This document shows, piece after piece, positions 1 through 8,287 of a stretch of DNA of 39,520 bases. Each line of letters opens with the position of its first letter. Positions within the stretch are counted from its first letter, which is position 1. The DNA lies in contig JAHEYR010000007.1 of the NCBI GenBank assembly GCA_023251485.1, forward strand, positions 1 through 39,520, given 5' to 3'. Made by a program: the position numbers and the translations under genes. The notes below the pieces were generated by a model. It had not been told where the DNA came from, did no database searches, and saw nothing but the letters and a program-made list of their open reading frames with translations. The DNA is from Bacteroidales bacterium. Lineage in GTDB: Bacteria > Bacteroidota > Bacteroidia > Bacteroidales > Cfx3-03.

Positions 1-693
1 TTTGACATAGGGGGTAATGATATCGATAGGGAGTTTGCTGACTTTCAGATTGATTTTGTATTCATTCGTCTGAAGATTTAGCGTGGTACGACTGTCCACA
101 GTAGCTTTGTCGCCTATCTTCAGGTGAATTCCGGCATCGGTATTGCCTTGATCAAAAGCAAGTTTGAGAATAGATACGCCCAGTTCATTCATCGTGATGG
201 TGCTTTTCAATTGCAAGTCGCTGTAGATAAGCTTGCCACCACTGACATAAATATTCTTAAGTACGATGGATTTTGGAAATGAAGACTTTGCTTTTTTTAC
301 CTTGCTCGTATCTTCTTTAGGCATGAGGTCATCAAAATTAAATTTACTTCCATTTTGAAGGATCTCAGCGTAAGGATGGATGACTTTTATTTCGGTTACT
401 TCAACTCTTTTGCTGATCAGTTTATACAGTGTCATGTTCATCTTAAAGGAGTCGACAGAAGCAAACAAATCGTGATTATTTGCTTCATACATCTTGATGA
501 AATTCATTCTCAATGATCCTGTGAAGATATTCAGATGCAGATCTTTAATCGTTACTTGTCGTCCGATGAGTTCTTTACTATGTTTTTCTATATAGTTTTT
601 AGCGATGGGCGAAATAGATAATGCCAGTGCCAGAATGATTACTGCCAATATTGATACAATGATCAGTGTTATCTTTATTATCTTGCGTTTCAT
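1..693 (-). CDS. AsmA/DUF748-like protein, N-terminal part (runs off left edge)
   Basis: An open frame of 231 codons starts at an ATG (complement of 691-693) and stays open to base 1, so the stop lies outside the window. The protein starts MKRKIIKITLIIVSILAVII, giving a short basic head and one membrane helix at about residues 6-27. It continues with a periplasmic, beta-rich region containing SPIAKNYIEKHSKELIGRQV and VTEIKVIHPYAEI. This layout (N-terminal anchor, a segment about entering the membrane and 'GRQVTIKDL', then repeated short strands) is that of AsmA/DUF748/YhdP-like envelope proteins, which act in outer-membrane lipid homeostasis. The family assignment rests on this partial N-terminus only. 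It is divergent from the ndh gene. Confidence 0.6.
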   Translation of the reverse strand, partial: MKRKIIKITLIIVSILAVIILALALSISPIAKNYIEKHSKELIGRQVTIKDLHLNIFTGSLRMNFIKMYEANNHDLFASVDSFKMNMTLYKLISKRVEVTEIKVIHPYAEILQNGSKFNFDDLMPKEDTSKVKKAKSSFPKSIVLKNIYVSGGKLIYSDLQLKSTITMNELGVSILKLAFDQGNTDAGIHLKIGDKATVDSRTTLNLQTNEYKINLKVSKLPIDIITPYVK

Positions 694-828
694 GATGGGA
701 TACTATATAGTTTTAACCTTTACTGAGAAATAGTATAACAAAATTCAGCTAATATTTGTTAAATAGCAAATCAAATACTTTGTTTTTGGTTTAGCGCAAC
801 TGATTGTTAAACTTAAAAAAGGGGTGAA

Positions 829-915
829 ATGAAATTAACTTCACAATGGGAAGGAGCCATTAGTGATGGATTTAAAAATGAATTTAATGAGATTAAAGTT
901 AACGATGATAAATGA
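829..915 (+). CDS. Possible 28-residue peptide or gene remnant
   Basis: A short ATG frame of 28 codons ends in TGA. It is preceded by a purine-rich stretch (AAAAAGGGGTGAA) that could serve as a ribosome binding site. The peptide begins MKLTSQWEGAISDGF and is mostly polar. It is not recognised and has no membrane segment. It sits between the divergent AsmA-like gene and ndh, in otherwise AT-rich DNA. It may be a decayed N-terminus of a larger gene or a chance frame. Confidence 0.25.
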   Translation: MKLTSQWEGAISDGFKNEFNEIKVNDDK

Positions 916-976
916 ATATTTCGGATATAAATTATATCAATTTGATAATAAATGATTTAATTGACTCAGGATTATA

Positions 977-2233
977 ATGAAAACAAAACAGAAAGTAATT
1001 GTAGTAGGGGGTGGCTTCTCTGGTATACAGCTTGTCAAAAAACTGGATGAGGCGTTGTTCGATATTCTCCTTATCGATAAAATTAATCACCACCAATTTC
1101 AACCTTTGTTTTATCAGGTTGCTACTTCACAGATAGAACCCTCAAGTATTTCTTTTCCTCTTCGAAATATTTTCAAGAATAAACCAAATGTACAAATACG
1201 ACTTGCCGAGGTTTTAAGCATAGACAGTGCAAATAACACAATAACCTCAACAATTGGCGACTTTGATTACGACTATCTGGTTATTGCATTAGGATGTAAA
1301 ACTAATTTCTTTGGCAATAATGATATTAGCAAATACGCCTTTACTTTGAAAACTACTTATGATGCCATTACGATTCGTAACCATATATTGCAAACTTTTG
1401 AAGATGTAATTTCTGCTAATGAAAACGAAAAGGAGGGATTGTTAAATGTTGTTATAGTGGGTGCCGGTCCTACCGGTGTTGAGCTGGCCGGTGCTTTTGC
1501 CGAGATTAAAAAAAATGTTTTGCCGAGAGACTATTCGGGAATAGATTTCTCAAAATTTAAAATCACATTGATAGAGGGGAGTCCGCATACGTTAAACGGC
1601 ATGAGCTTAAATGCCAAAACTGCTTCGTTAAGGTACCTGCAGGAAATGGGAGTGCACGTTTTGACTGAAACATTTGTAAAGAACTATAACGGGGATATGC
1701 TGGAATTAAATAATAGCGATTCGATCAGCGCTAAAACTGTTATATGGGCTGCCGGGGTTACGGGTAATACGATTCAAGGTCTGCCTGAAGAATATTATAC
1801 TAAAGGGAATCGTATTATTGTCGATAGAACAAACAAGGTGGTTAATAGTGAAAACATCTATGCAATTGGCGACATTGCTTATATGGTTACGCCAAAATAT
1901 CCTTTTGGGCATCCACAAGTAGCTAATGTGGCCATTAATCAGGCCCGGACTTTGGCAGAGAACCTTAAGAAAACAGTTCAAGGTGAAAAACTTATCGACT
2001 ATGAATATAAAGACTTTGGATCTATGGCTACTATTGGCCGGAATAAGGCTGTTGTTGATTTTCCGTTCTTTAGGTTTAAAGGGTATTTCGCATGGTTAAT
2101 CTGGATGTTTTTGCACTTAATGCTTATTCTGAGTGTCAGAAATAAAATCATTATTTTTATCAATTGGGCTTGGGGCTACATCACAAAAGATACTTCGCTT
2201 CGCTTAATATTGACGCAGAATAAAGGCAAATAA
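977..2233 (+). CDS. ndh: Type II NADH:quinone oxidoreductase (NDH-2)
   Basis: The 418-residue product is a pyridine nucleotide-disulfide oxidoreductase. NDH-2 enzymes oxidise NADH and pass electrons to the quinone pool without pumping protons. The FAD-binding GGGFSG lies at about residues 11-16. The NAD(P)-binding VGAGPTGVELAGA lies near 161-173, and the second FAD contact, AIGDIAY, near 296. The C-terminal ~50 residues are hydrophobic and aromatic (GYFAWLIWMFLHLMLIL), which is the membrane-attachment segment typical of NDH-2. Length is normal for the family. The ATG start leaves the Rossmann motif close to the N-terminus as expected. The gene seems to stand alone and ends at a strong hairpin. 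Confidence 0.88.
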   Translation: MKTKQKVIVVGGGFSGIQLVKKLDEALFDILLIDKINHHQFQPLFYQVATSQIEPSSISFPLRNIFKNKPNVQIRLAEVLSIDSANNTITSTIGDFDYDYLVIALGCKTNFFGNNDISKYAFTLKTTYDAITIRNHILQTFEDVISANENEKEGLLNVVIVGAGPTGVELAGAFAEIKKNVLPRDYSGIDFSKFKITLIEGSPHTLNGMSLNAKTASLRYLQEMGVHVLTETFVKNYNGDMLELNNSDSISAKTVIWAAGVTGNTIQGLPEEYYTKGNRIIVDRTNKVVNSENIYAIGDIAYMVTPKYPFGHPQVANVAINQARTLAENLKKTVQGEKLIDYEYKDFGSMATIGRNKAVVDFPFFRFKGYFAWLIWMFLHLMLILSVRNKIIIFINWAWGYITKDTSLRLILTQNKGK

Positions 2234-2300
2234 CGCGTGGATATGTAGTGACGATTTTGTCAGTTCCCGTTAATAACTGTGATCCGGGTTTATGTTATAT

Positions 2301-2339
2301 CAAAAGAGGCTGTCCCGATATTCAAGACAGCCTCTTTTG
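2301..2339. terminator. Bidirectional hairpin terminator between ndh and the S41 protease gene
   Basis: A perfect 14-bp stem (CAAAAGAGGCTGTC at 2301-2314 paired with 2326-2339) encloses an 11-base loop. The stem ends are A- and T-rich, so a U-run forms on either strand. It sits exactly between the two convergent genes, so it probably stops transcription from both sides. Confidence 0.8.
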
Positions 2340-2355
2340 ATTAATGTTAAAAATA

Positions 2356-3960
2356 TTATTTCATCTTAGTAATCTCTTTTAATGCCCGATGAAAGGCTAC
2401 ATCGTCTTCTAGAAGCATGGGGAAGAAGCCATTGTCGCCATAGATATTACGGGCGACATATGCTTTGAGGAGGAGGTTGATTTTCTCTTCCATTAGTTTC
2501 GCATTCTTGGCATCGTATTTAATTCCGGCTTTTTCTCCTCGTTTGGTTAGCTCTGAAAACATTTCAGGCGTGACCTTAAAGCTCCTTTTAAAGTTTTCGA
2601 AGTTTTTATTGGTCATTAACGATTTTCGTAACCGATCGGTTAATTCAAAGGCATATTCGAAGATAACACCTTTGTTGACCAGTGCATTATAATAACGATA
2701 TTTCTCACCTGTCTCGACAGGAATAAAGATATCAGGAGTAATTCCACCTCCACCATAAACAGTCTTTCCACCAGGTGTCTTAAACTTTAATGAATCGACA
2801 TACTTGATGCTGTCTTTGTTGGTAAGCTCACCATCCAATACGCGTTTGTAGAATTCGTTATAATAAGCTTCTGTGCCGTCTTTGTATGATTTCTGGATAC
2901 ATCGTCCGGTTGGTGTGTAATATCTTGCTACGGTTAATCTGACAGCTGCTCCGTCGGGGAAACTCATCTGCTGTTGTACTAACCCTTTTCCAAATGACCG
3001 ACGACCAATGATTAAACCACGATCGTTATCCTGAATAGCCCCTGCCATGATTTCTGAAGCCGATGCAGAGCTTTCGTCGATCAACACCACCAACGGTTGC
3101 TTTTCAAAAATGCCATCTTGTGTTGCATAGAACGACTCTTTCGCCTGGTGGGTACCTTTGGTATATACGATCAACTTTCCTTTTGGTAAGAACTGGTCAA
3201 TCATCTGAATGGCTGCCTGCATAACACCTCCGGGATTGCCTCTCAGGTCGATCACCAAACGTTTCATACCAGAATGAAGAAGCTTCAGCAGCGCGTTATT
3301 AAACTCTTCACCGGTATTTTCGGCAAACTTATTGACCTTGATATAGCCGGTGCCTGGTTCTACCATGTATGCAATATCAATACTATTAATTGGGATTTTA
3401 TCTCTGATGATGGTGAAATCTGTCAATCCTTTAGTCCCTCTGCGATAGACAGAGATATTAACCTTAGTTCCTTTCGGGCCTTTAAGTAGTTTCATCACCT
3501 TTGGATTGGTGATTTTCTTCCCTGCAATAAGTTGTCCGTCTACTTTTACAATACGATCGCCACCTTTCAATCCAACTCTTTCAGAAGGACCTCCACTGAC
3601 GGGTGTTACAATTACGACGGTGTCTTTTTCTAATCTGAATTCAACACCGATGCCATCAAAACCTCCTACCAACGGATCATTAACTTCATTAAACTCCTCA
3701 GCGGAGATATAAGATGAATGGGGATCCAGACTTTGCAACATTCCCTCAATTGCCTGTTGATAAAGTTTGTTCTTATTTACAGTATCTACATAATTTTCGT
3801 CCACATAATTGATCAGGTCGTCAATCTTGTTATTCCCTCTGTTTGAATGAAAGATTCCTCCAGATTGTGATCGGGAGATTAACATCCCTAAAAGCATTCC
3901 ACCAACTAAAACTACTGCTAAAACGATGGGCAGATAGGTTGGGATTTTCTTATTTTCCAT
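2356..3960 (-). CDS. S41-family C-terminal processing peptidase (CtpA/Prc-like)
   Basis: The 534-residue protein begins with a single membrane helix (about residues 9-29), placing the protease domain in the periplasm. A PDZ domain follows at about 95-180, with GIGVEF and the GLKGGDRIVKVDG strand. The S41 catalytic core has DLRGNPGGVM near 238-247, ESSASASEIMAGA around 296-308, and GRRSFGKGLVQ at 319-329. S300 and K325 are spaced 25 apart, matching the Ser-Lys dyad of Prc/CtpA. Such proteases trim or degrade envelope proteins from their C-termini. The gene is monocistronic: it has its own promoter-like element and ends at the shared hairpin. Confidence 0.92.
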   Translation of the reverse strand: MENKKIPTYLPIVLAVVLVGGMLLGMLISRSQSGGIFHSNRGNNKIDDLINYVDENYVDTVNKNKLYQQAIEGMLQSLDPHSSYISAEEFNEVNDPLVGGFDGIGVEFRLEKDTVVIVTPVSGGPSERVGLKGGDRIVKVDGQLIAGKKITNPKVMKLLKGPKGTKVNISVYRRGTKGLTDFTIIRDKIPINSIDIAYMVEPGTGYIKVNKFAENTGEEFNNALLKLLHSGMKRLVIDLRGNPGGVMQAAIQMIDQFLPKGKLIVYTKGTHQAKESFYATQDGIFEKQPLVVLIDESSASASEIMAGAIQDNDRGLIIGRRSFGKGLVQQQMSFPDGAAVRLTVARYYTPTGRCIQKSYKDGTEAYYNEFYKRVLDGELTNKDSIKYVDSLKFKTPGGKTVYGGGGITPDIFIPVETGEKYRYYNALVNKGVIFEYAFELTDRLRKSLMTNKNFENFKRSFKVTPEMFSELTKRGEKAGIKYDAKNAKLMEEKINLLLKAYVARNIYGDNGFFPMLLEDDVAFHRALKEITKMK

Positions 3961-3987
3961 ATTCAGTTATTTATTCCTTGAAAAAAG

Positions 3988-3995
3988 CAAAGTTA
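3988..3995 (-). promoter_or_regulatory. Bacteroidota -7 promoter element for the S41 protease gene
   Basis: On the minus strand the sequence reads TAACTTTG, an exact match to the Bacteroidota -7 consensus TAnnTTTG. It lies about 28 bases before the ATG at 3960. A TTTG lies further upstream, but at a shorter spacing than the usual -33 element. Confidence 0.5.
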
Positions 3996-4113
3996 GAGAT
4001 TTTGCAATGACAAATTATGTTACAAACATAAAAGAGATAAACCAAAAGAGCTATCCTTTAGTTCATCGACATTGAAGAATGAATCATTCAAATAAATTGT
4101 GGAATAGAGATTG

Positions 4114-5052
4114 TTAAGCCATTTCGAAACTCATTATAGTTGAATAGACTCTTTCCTTTATTTCGTCAGGAGTAGGATTAAGCTCTTCTGTTGTGAAAGT
4201 GCCTTCCTCTATATTTATTCTTTCGAAGACCATGAGGTACAGATTAAAAATAATTTCGAGGCTTAAGCGATAACGCGGTTCAAGCAGGGGAGCAATGGCA
4301 TCGATTACCTTCCATGTTTTTATACGGTATTCATCTGCTAGCTGATAATATTCATTGATCATATTTCTGAACCCCTGTGGTATCGGGGCTCCATATGCAA
4401 TACTTCTGAGTTCCTGTCTGCTCAATCCGTTCTTTTCAATCAGGTCGTCAGCAAAATAGTTCAGGTTGTTGAATTGGTCTTTCTGAAAATCACGAATGAT
4501 ATGAACTAAATAGCTAAAAATGGCACAGGGTGTTGCGGCTTCCTTTACATCAAATTCGGGATCTGTATATTGTCCGAATTGGTTTTTGTGGATACCGCAG
4601 AGATGAACAAATATAGAAGCCGGAGCCACAGATGCGCCTGCCGAGTAATCAAGAAAGGCCTGTACCGTAGGAAATCCATCGTGGTGAATATCATAAATCA
4701 TCGATTTCGCAAAAGCCTCCATGGGCCATAGCGGAATCTGAAACTTGTCGAGTGTGTCGATTAGTTCTTTTTGAATAGGACTATTATTTGTGGCACTGAT
4801 GATAGAAGCAATCCAATCATCAACATTTGCAACGAATTGATCTTTTTCATTTTCGGCAATAACAATATTGCTGGCCTTATGATCGTCTATCAAGTCATCT
4901 ATCGCCCGCATGAATTTGTAACAGGTCTTGGCAGAATCATATCTTTCGTCATCCCAAAACCTTGCGGCAATTAGAATGTTTGGATGATCTTTTATCTTCT
5001 CGAAAGATATTGAATTGAATATTTCAATGTAAGATTCTGTTAATGTGTCCAT
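4114..5052 (-). CDS. crtB: Squalene/phytoene synthase family protein
   Basis: The 312-residue protein belongs to the head-to-head prenyl synthases, which condense two prenyl diphosphates to phytoene (C40) or (dehydro)squalene (C30). The first aspartate-rich motif is MRAIDDLIDD at about residues 49-58. The second, HIIRDFQKD, lies at about 186-194 and corresponds to the RDVxxD motif. Length fits the family. It follows the phytoene desaturase-like gene by 52 bp on the same strand, so the two probably form one transcript. The sequence around the motifs is divergent from textbook CrtB, so the chain length of the product (C30 or C40) cannot be decided here. The symbol is given by context. Confidence 0.75.
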   Translation of the reverse strand: MDTLTESYIEIFNSISFEKIKDHPNILIAARFWDDERYDSAKTCYKFMRAIDDLIDDHKASNIVIAENEKDQFVANVDDWIASIISATNNSPIQKELIDTLDKFQIPLWPMEAFAKSMIYDIHHDGFPTVQAFLDYSAGASVAPASIFVHLCGIHKNQFGQYTDPEFDVKEAATPCAIFSYLVHIIRDFQKDQFNNLNYFADDLIEKNGLSRQELRSIAYGAPIPQGFRNMINEYYQLADEYRIKTWKVIDAIAPLLEPRYRLSLEIIFNLYLMVFERINIEEGTFTTEELNPTPDEIKERVYSTIMSFEMA

Positions 5053-5104
5053 TTATAATAATATTAATTGTGAACGAGATCGGGTCTTAATTCTTTACAA
5101 TCAC

Positions 5105-6598
5105 TTAGCGTTTGGTTGCATCTTTTATAATGCGTTCTGAGGTGAGTTTTGCGGATAACAATACCAATGGAATTCCATTTCCCGGATGGGTGCTGCCACC
5201 AACGAAATAGAGATTCTTGTAACGATTGTGTTTGTTGTGGGGACGAAAGTATCCCATTTGAAAGATGCTATGATTCAAGCTGCCGAATACAGCGCCTCTC
5301 GAAACGTTGTAAATGCTTTTCCATGTCTGGGGCAAATAACAGATCTCGAATTTAATATGACTTTCAATATCTTCTAACCCTAAGGCTTTTAATCGATTGA
5401 TTACTGAAGAGCGGGCACTGTTTTTTAGTTTATTCCAGTCATGGTTGTGCTTCATGTCTAGATGGCCCGCCGGGATAACCACCGACAAGGTGTCCTGATC
5501 TTTTGGTGCTGCTAAAAGATCGGATCTGACCGGTGCATGAATATAAAAGTTCGGATGATCTGCAATAGCTTTTTCTTTAAAGATCTTATCCATGCTGAAA
5601 TGATATCCTTCTGAAAAGAACACACTGTGGTGTCCTAACTGAGGATATACTTTATCGAGTCCCCAATGAAAAACAATGGCAGAGCAGGCATATTTCATTC
5701 CGTCTATTCTGGATGAAATCTTTTTATCAGGCAGTAATTCACGATAGACATAAGGCAGGTCAGCATTTGCAATGATCGTATCTGCCACTATTTCTGTTCC
5801 ATTACTTAAAAGAATACCGCTAGCCACATTGTTATGGATAACTATTTTAGAAACGGGGTTGCTATAATAAAACTGAACTCCTAATTCAGTTGCCATGTCG
5901 ACAAGCTTTTCAACAATACGGTACATTCCACCCTTAATTGAAAACGAACCTTCTCTCAATTCGGCTGCAGGTAACATTGAAAATAGAGCAGGTGATTGAA
6001 AAGGACTTTGACCAATGTAAATATTCTGAAAGGTAAAAGCCATCTGTAGATGAGGGTTCTTGAAATATTTCTTAATAAAGAAGCTGTGTTTAATATATGT
6101 CTTTAGCTTTATTAAGAGTATCGTGTTTTTAAGCGTAATAAAATCGATCAATCTAAAGAAGTTTCGTCCAATCAATTCCTTCATCGAAAGTTGAAAGAAC
6201 TTATACCCCTTGGTAGTATAAGATTGCATTTTCTTAAAACTACCCGGTTCTATCACCTCCATTTGCTTCTGCATCTTTTCTTCATCAGCGGTAAATGAAA
6301 ACTGTGATCCATCAGCAAAGTACAATTTGTAAAGCGTAGATAGTGGGGCGACTTCAAAATTGTCTTCCAGTTTCAGTCCCAGTGAAGCTAGGACCTCTTG
6401 ATAAACAGATGGCATCAGAAACATGGTCGCCCCCAGATCAAACCGGTGTCCATCACGAATGGTCTGTCCACATCTGCCTCCAGGTGAAGAATTTTTCTCA
6501 TAAATCTTTACGTCGTAGCCATTCTTTGCCAAATAAATGGCAGTAGCTATTCCTCCTATCCCGGAGCCAATTATGATGGCAGACCTTTTGTCAGACAT
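5105..6598 (-). CDS. crtI: Phytoene desaturase family protein (CrtI-type)
   Basis: The 497-residue flavoprotein introduces double bonds into a carotenoid precursor. An N-terminal dinucleotide fold is seen as AIIIGSGIGGIATAIYLAKN, followed by KNSSPGGRCG at about 35-44. The CrtI-type C-terminal signature, FVGGSTHPGNGIPLVLLSAK, lies near the end and is the typical FAD-binding close of CrtI/CrtN/CrtD proteins. Its length is close to the usual 490-510. It is the first gene of a two-gene unit with the synthase downstream. No cyclase, hydroxylase or ketolase gene is in the window, so the final pigment is unknown. CrtN or CrtD function cannot be excluded. Confidence 0.88.
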   Translation of the reverse strand: MSDKRSAIIIGSGIGGIATAIYLAKNGYDVKIYEKNSSPGGRCGQTIRDGHRFDLGATMFLMPSVYQEVLASLGLKLEDNFEVAPLSTLYKLYFADGSQFSFTADEEKMQKQMEVIEPGSFKKMQSYTTKGYKFFQLSMKELIGRNFFRLIDFITLKNTILLIKLKTYIKHSFFIKKYFKNPHLQMAFTFQNIYIGQSPFQSPALFSMLPAAELREGSFSIKGGMYRIVEKLVDMATELGVQFYYSNPVSKIVIHNNVASGILLSNGTEIVADTIIANADLPYVYRELLPDKKISSRIDGMKYACSAIVFHWGLDKVYPQLGHHSVFFSEGYHFSMDKIFKEKAIADHPNFYIHAPVRSDLLAAPKDQDTLSVVIPAGHLDMKHNHDWNKLKNSARSSVINRLKALGLEDIESHIKFEICYLPQTWKSIYNVSRGAVFGSLNHSIFQMGYFRPHNKHNRYKNLYFVGGSTHPGNGIPLVLLSAKLTSERIIKDATKR

Positions 6599-6615
6599 AG
6601 TTTTAATTGCTTATG

Positions 6616-6623
6616 CAAAGATA
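6616..6623 (-). promoter_or_regulatory. -7 promoter element upstream of crtI
   Basis: The minus strand reads TATCTTTG, an exact TAnnTTTG match. It lies between the DUF2141 terminator and the crtI start codon at 6598, implying a short leader of roughly ten bases. It suggests the carotenoid unit is transcribed separately from the upstream exporter operon. Confidence 0.45.
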
Positions 6624-6640
6624 ATTTTCTAATCACAAAT

Positions 6641-6677
6641 AAAAAAGCCCCTGAACAAACATCGGTTGGTTCAGGGG
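6641..6677 (-). terminator. Rho-independent terminator after the exporter/DUF2141 operon
   Basis: Read on the minus strand, a 9-bp stem (CCCCTGAAC at 6669-6677 paired with 6648-6656) is followed directly by a run of six T (complement of 6641-6646). This is a classic intrinsic terminator just downstream of the DUF2141 gene. Confidence 0.85.
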
Positions 6678-6693
6678 GATATGCATTGAATAC

Positions 6694-7140
6694 TTACAAG
6701 TACTTAATATTAATCTCGATGGTTTTGCTATTTGAATTTATCTCAAATGAAGCGCTTTCAAATGATGGTGGCCCCATGAAGCTTTTCGGATTGTTAGACG
6801 CTCCAAATCCCTCTTTGGGCATCCCAATGAAATTTGTATCCATTTTGTTGTTCAAATTTTCATCATGTAAAACTCCTACCGCATAAGTTCCATAAGGCAA
6901 ATCGGTAAATTCAATCGTAGCCTGTTTGCCTTTTATACCACATCGCATTATCTTAAATGCTTTGTCGTGTTTGCCAGGAAACCCTTTCGAATTGTTAAAC
7001 AGCGAAACACAAGTCTGACCCTTATCGTTTCTAAAACCATTTAGTTTAATGGTTAGCGCTCCCTTGTTATTCGGGTTTTGACAAACACCCATAGATGTCA
7101 ATCCAATAATAAGTAAAAGAGAAAAGATAAGTCGGTACAT
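6694..7140 (-). CDS. DUF2141 domain secreted protein
   Basis: The 148-residue protein has an N-terminal signal peptide (MYRLIFSLLLIIGLTSMGVC) and then a compact beta-rich domain. Typical DUF2141 features are GALTIKLNGFRNDKGQTCVS, the strand FTDLPYGTYAVGVLHDENLN near residues 78-97, then NKMDTNFIGMPKEGFG. The biochemical role of DUF2141 is not established. The HDENLN/NKMD stretch resembles a loop that could bind metal, but that is inference. It starts 17 bp after the adaptor gene and is followed by the operon's terminator, so it is the last gene of the exporter operon. The signal peptide ends in a Cys, so a lipoprotein form is possible. Confidence 0.75.
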   Translation of the reverse strand: MYRLIFSLLLIIGLTSMGVCQNPNNKGALTIKLNGFRNDKGQTCVSLFNNSKGFPGKHDKAFKIMRCGIKGKQATIEFTDLPYGTYAVGVLHDENLNNKMDTNFIGMPKEGFGASNNPKSFMGPPSFESASFEINSNSKTIEINIKYL

Positions 7141-7157
7141 TTACTTTGATTTAATTA

Positions 7158-8258
7158 TTAAGAAGCTTTAGGTGCTTGGGGTTCAACGGATTTTATTTTT
7201 TCTTTGATCTTCAATCCTGATAAAACCTCAATATTTAACCCGTCGGATAAGCCGGTTTTGATATATCTCTTCGTGAATTTCTGTGGTGCTGTTTCAATTT
7301 CTACAAAGGTTTTCTGACCTTCAAACTGAATCATGCTTTCGGGAATTGCCATTACTTTATCACGTCGTTCCAAAACGATATCGGCATTTGCGCTGTAACC
7401 TGCACGGATAAAGCTGTTTTTCTTTAGCTTGACGGCTGCCTTAATCTCAAATTGAATCGCTCCATTTTCTGTCACTCCTTTTGGAGAGATATGTTCGAGG
7501 TTAGCATCAAACTTTAGATTATCAATTGCCCCTATCGAAAGGATCAATGGCATTCCTTCGTGGAGTTTTCCAACTTCACTTTCATCTACTTTACCTTTAA
7601 AAATCATCTCTCCCATATCGGCAATAGTAGCAACTGTAGTACCGGCATTAAACGTGTTGGCTTCAATAACCGAATTACCAACTTCAACAGGGACTGTTAA
7701 AATCATCCCATCAATGGTTGAGCGAATAATGGTATTTCCACTTTCGGCTGCTTTACCGGTAACCCCTTCACGAACAAGATGCAGATTATCTGTTGCGGAG
7801 GTAACGGCCTCTTTTGCATTTGTGAATGCTGTTTCATATTGTTGAAACTCTCCGGCAGCAATAACCCTTTTCTCAAAAAGCACCTTTTGCCTGCCGTAAA
7901 CTTTTTTGGCATCTTCTAATCCAATGTTGGCTCTATTTAAGCGCGACTCAGCCTCATTAAGTGCTACCATATTCGGTATAATCTTAACCTTGGCAATCAT
8001 ATCTCCTTTTTTAATCATCTTGCCTGCTTCGATAAATATCTTTTCGATGATTCCCGAAACCTGTGGTTTTATTTCGATCTCTTTTCTTGGAGTGATCGAT
8101 CCGGTTGCAACTGTCTTCTTTACGATAGACGAAATGGTTGGTGTAGTGGTTTTGTAAACGACTGGTTTTGTTTTCGATTTCTGATAAAGGAAGAACAGTG
8201 TTCCACCGAAGATACCAATCACAAGAATGAGTAGGAAAATTTTGAGTACTTTTTTCAT
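7158..8258 (-). CDS. HlyD/MacA-type periplasmic adaptor of an ABC exporter
   Basis: The 366-residue protein has a membrane anchor at about residues 5-26 and then the membrane-fusion-protein layout. A lipoyl-like half (TGSITPRKEIEIKPQVSG) precedes a coiled-coil hairpin at about 95-160. The second lipoyl half (IDGMILTVPVEVGNSV) and beta-barrel strands follow. It would bridge the inner-membrane permeases to an outer-membrane TolC-like channel. No TolC gene is in the window. It lies 29 bp after the second permease gene and 17 bp before DUF2141. The pairing with FtsX/MacB-type permeases rather than RND pumps makes a MacA-like role most likely. Confidence 0.85.
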   Translation of the reverse strand: MKKVLKIFLLILVIGIFGGTLFFLYQKSKTKPVVYKTTTPTISSIVKKTVATGSITPRKEIEIKPQVSGIIEKIFIEAGKMIKKGDMIAKVKIIPNMVALNEAESRLNRANIGLEDAKKVYGRQKVLFEKRVIAAGEFQQYETAFTNAKEAVTSATDNLHLVREGVTGKAAESGNTIIRSTIDGMILTVPVEVGNSVIEANTFNAGTTVATIADMGEMIFKGKVDESEVGKLHEGMPLILSIGAIDNLKFDANLEHISPKGVTENGAIQFEIKAAVKLKKNSFIRAGYSANADIVLERRDKVMAIPESMIQFEGQKTFVEIETAPQKFTKRYIKTGLSDGLNIEVLSGLKIKEKIKSVEPQAPKAS

Positions 8259-8287
8259 TGCCGTATAGTTTTTACCTGTTTTTAAAT

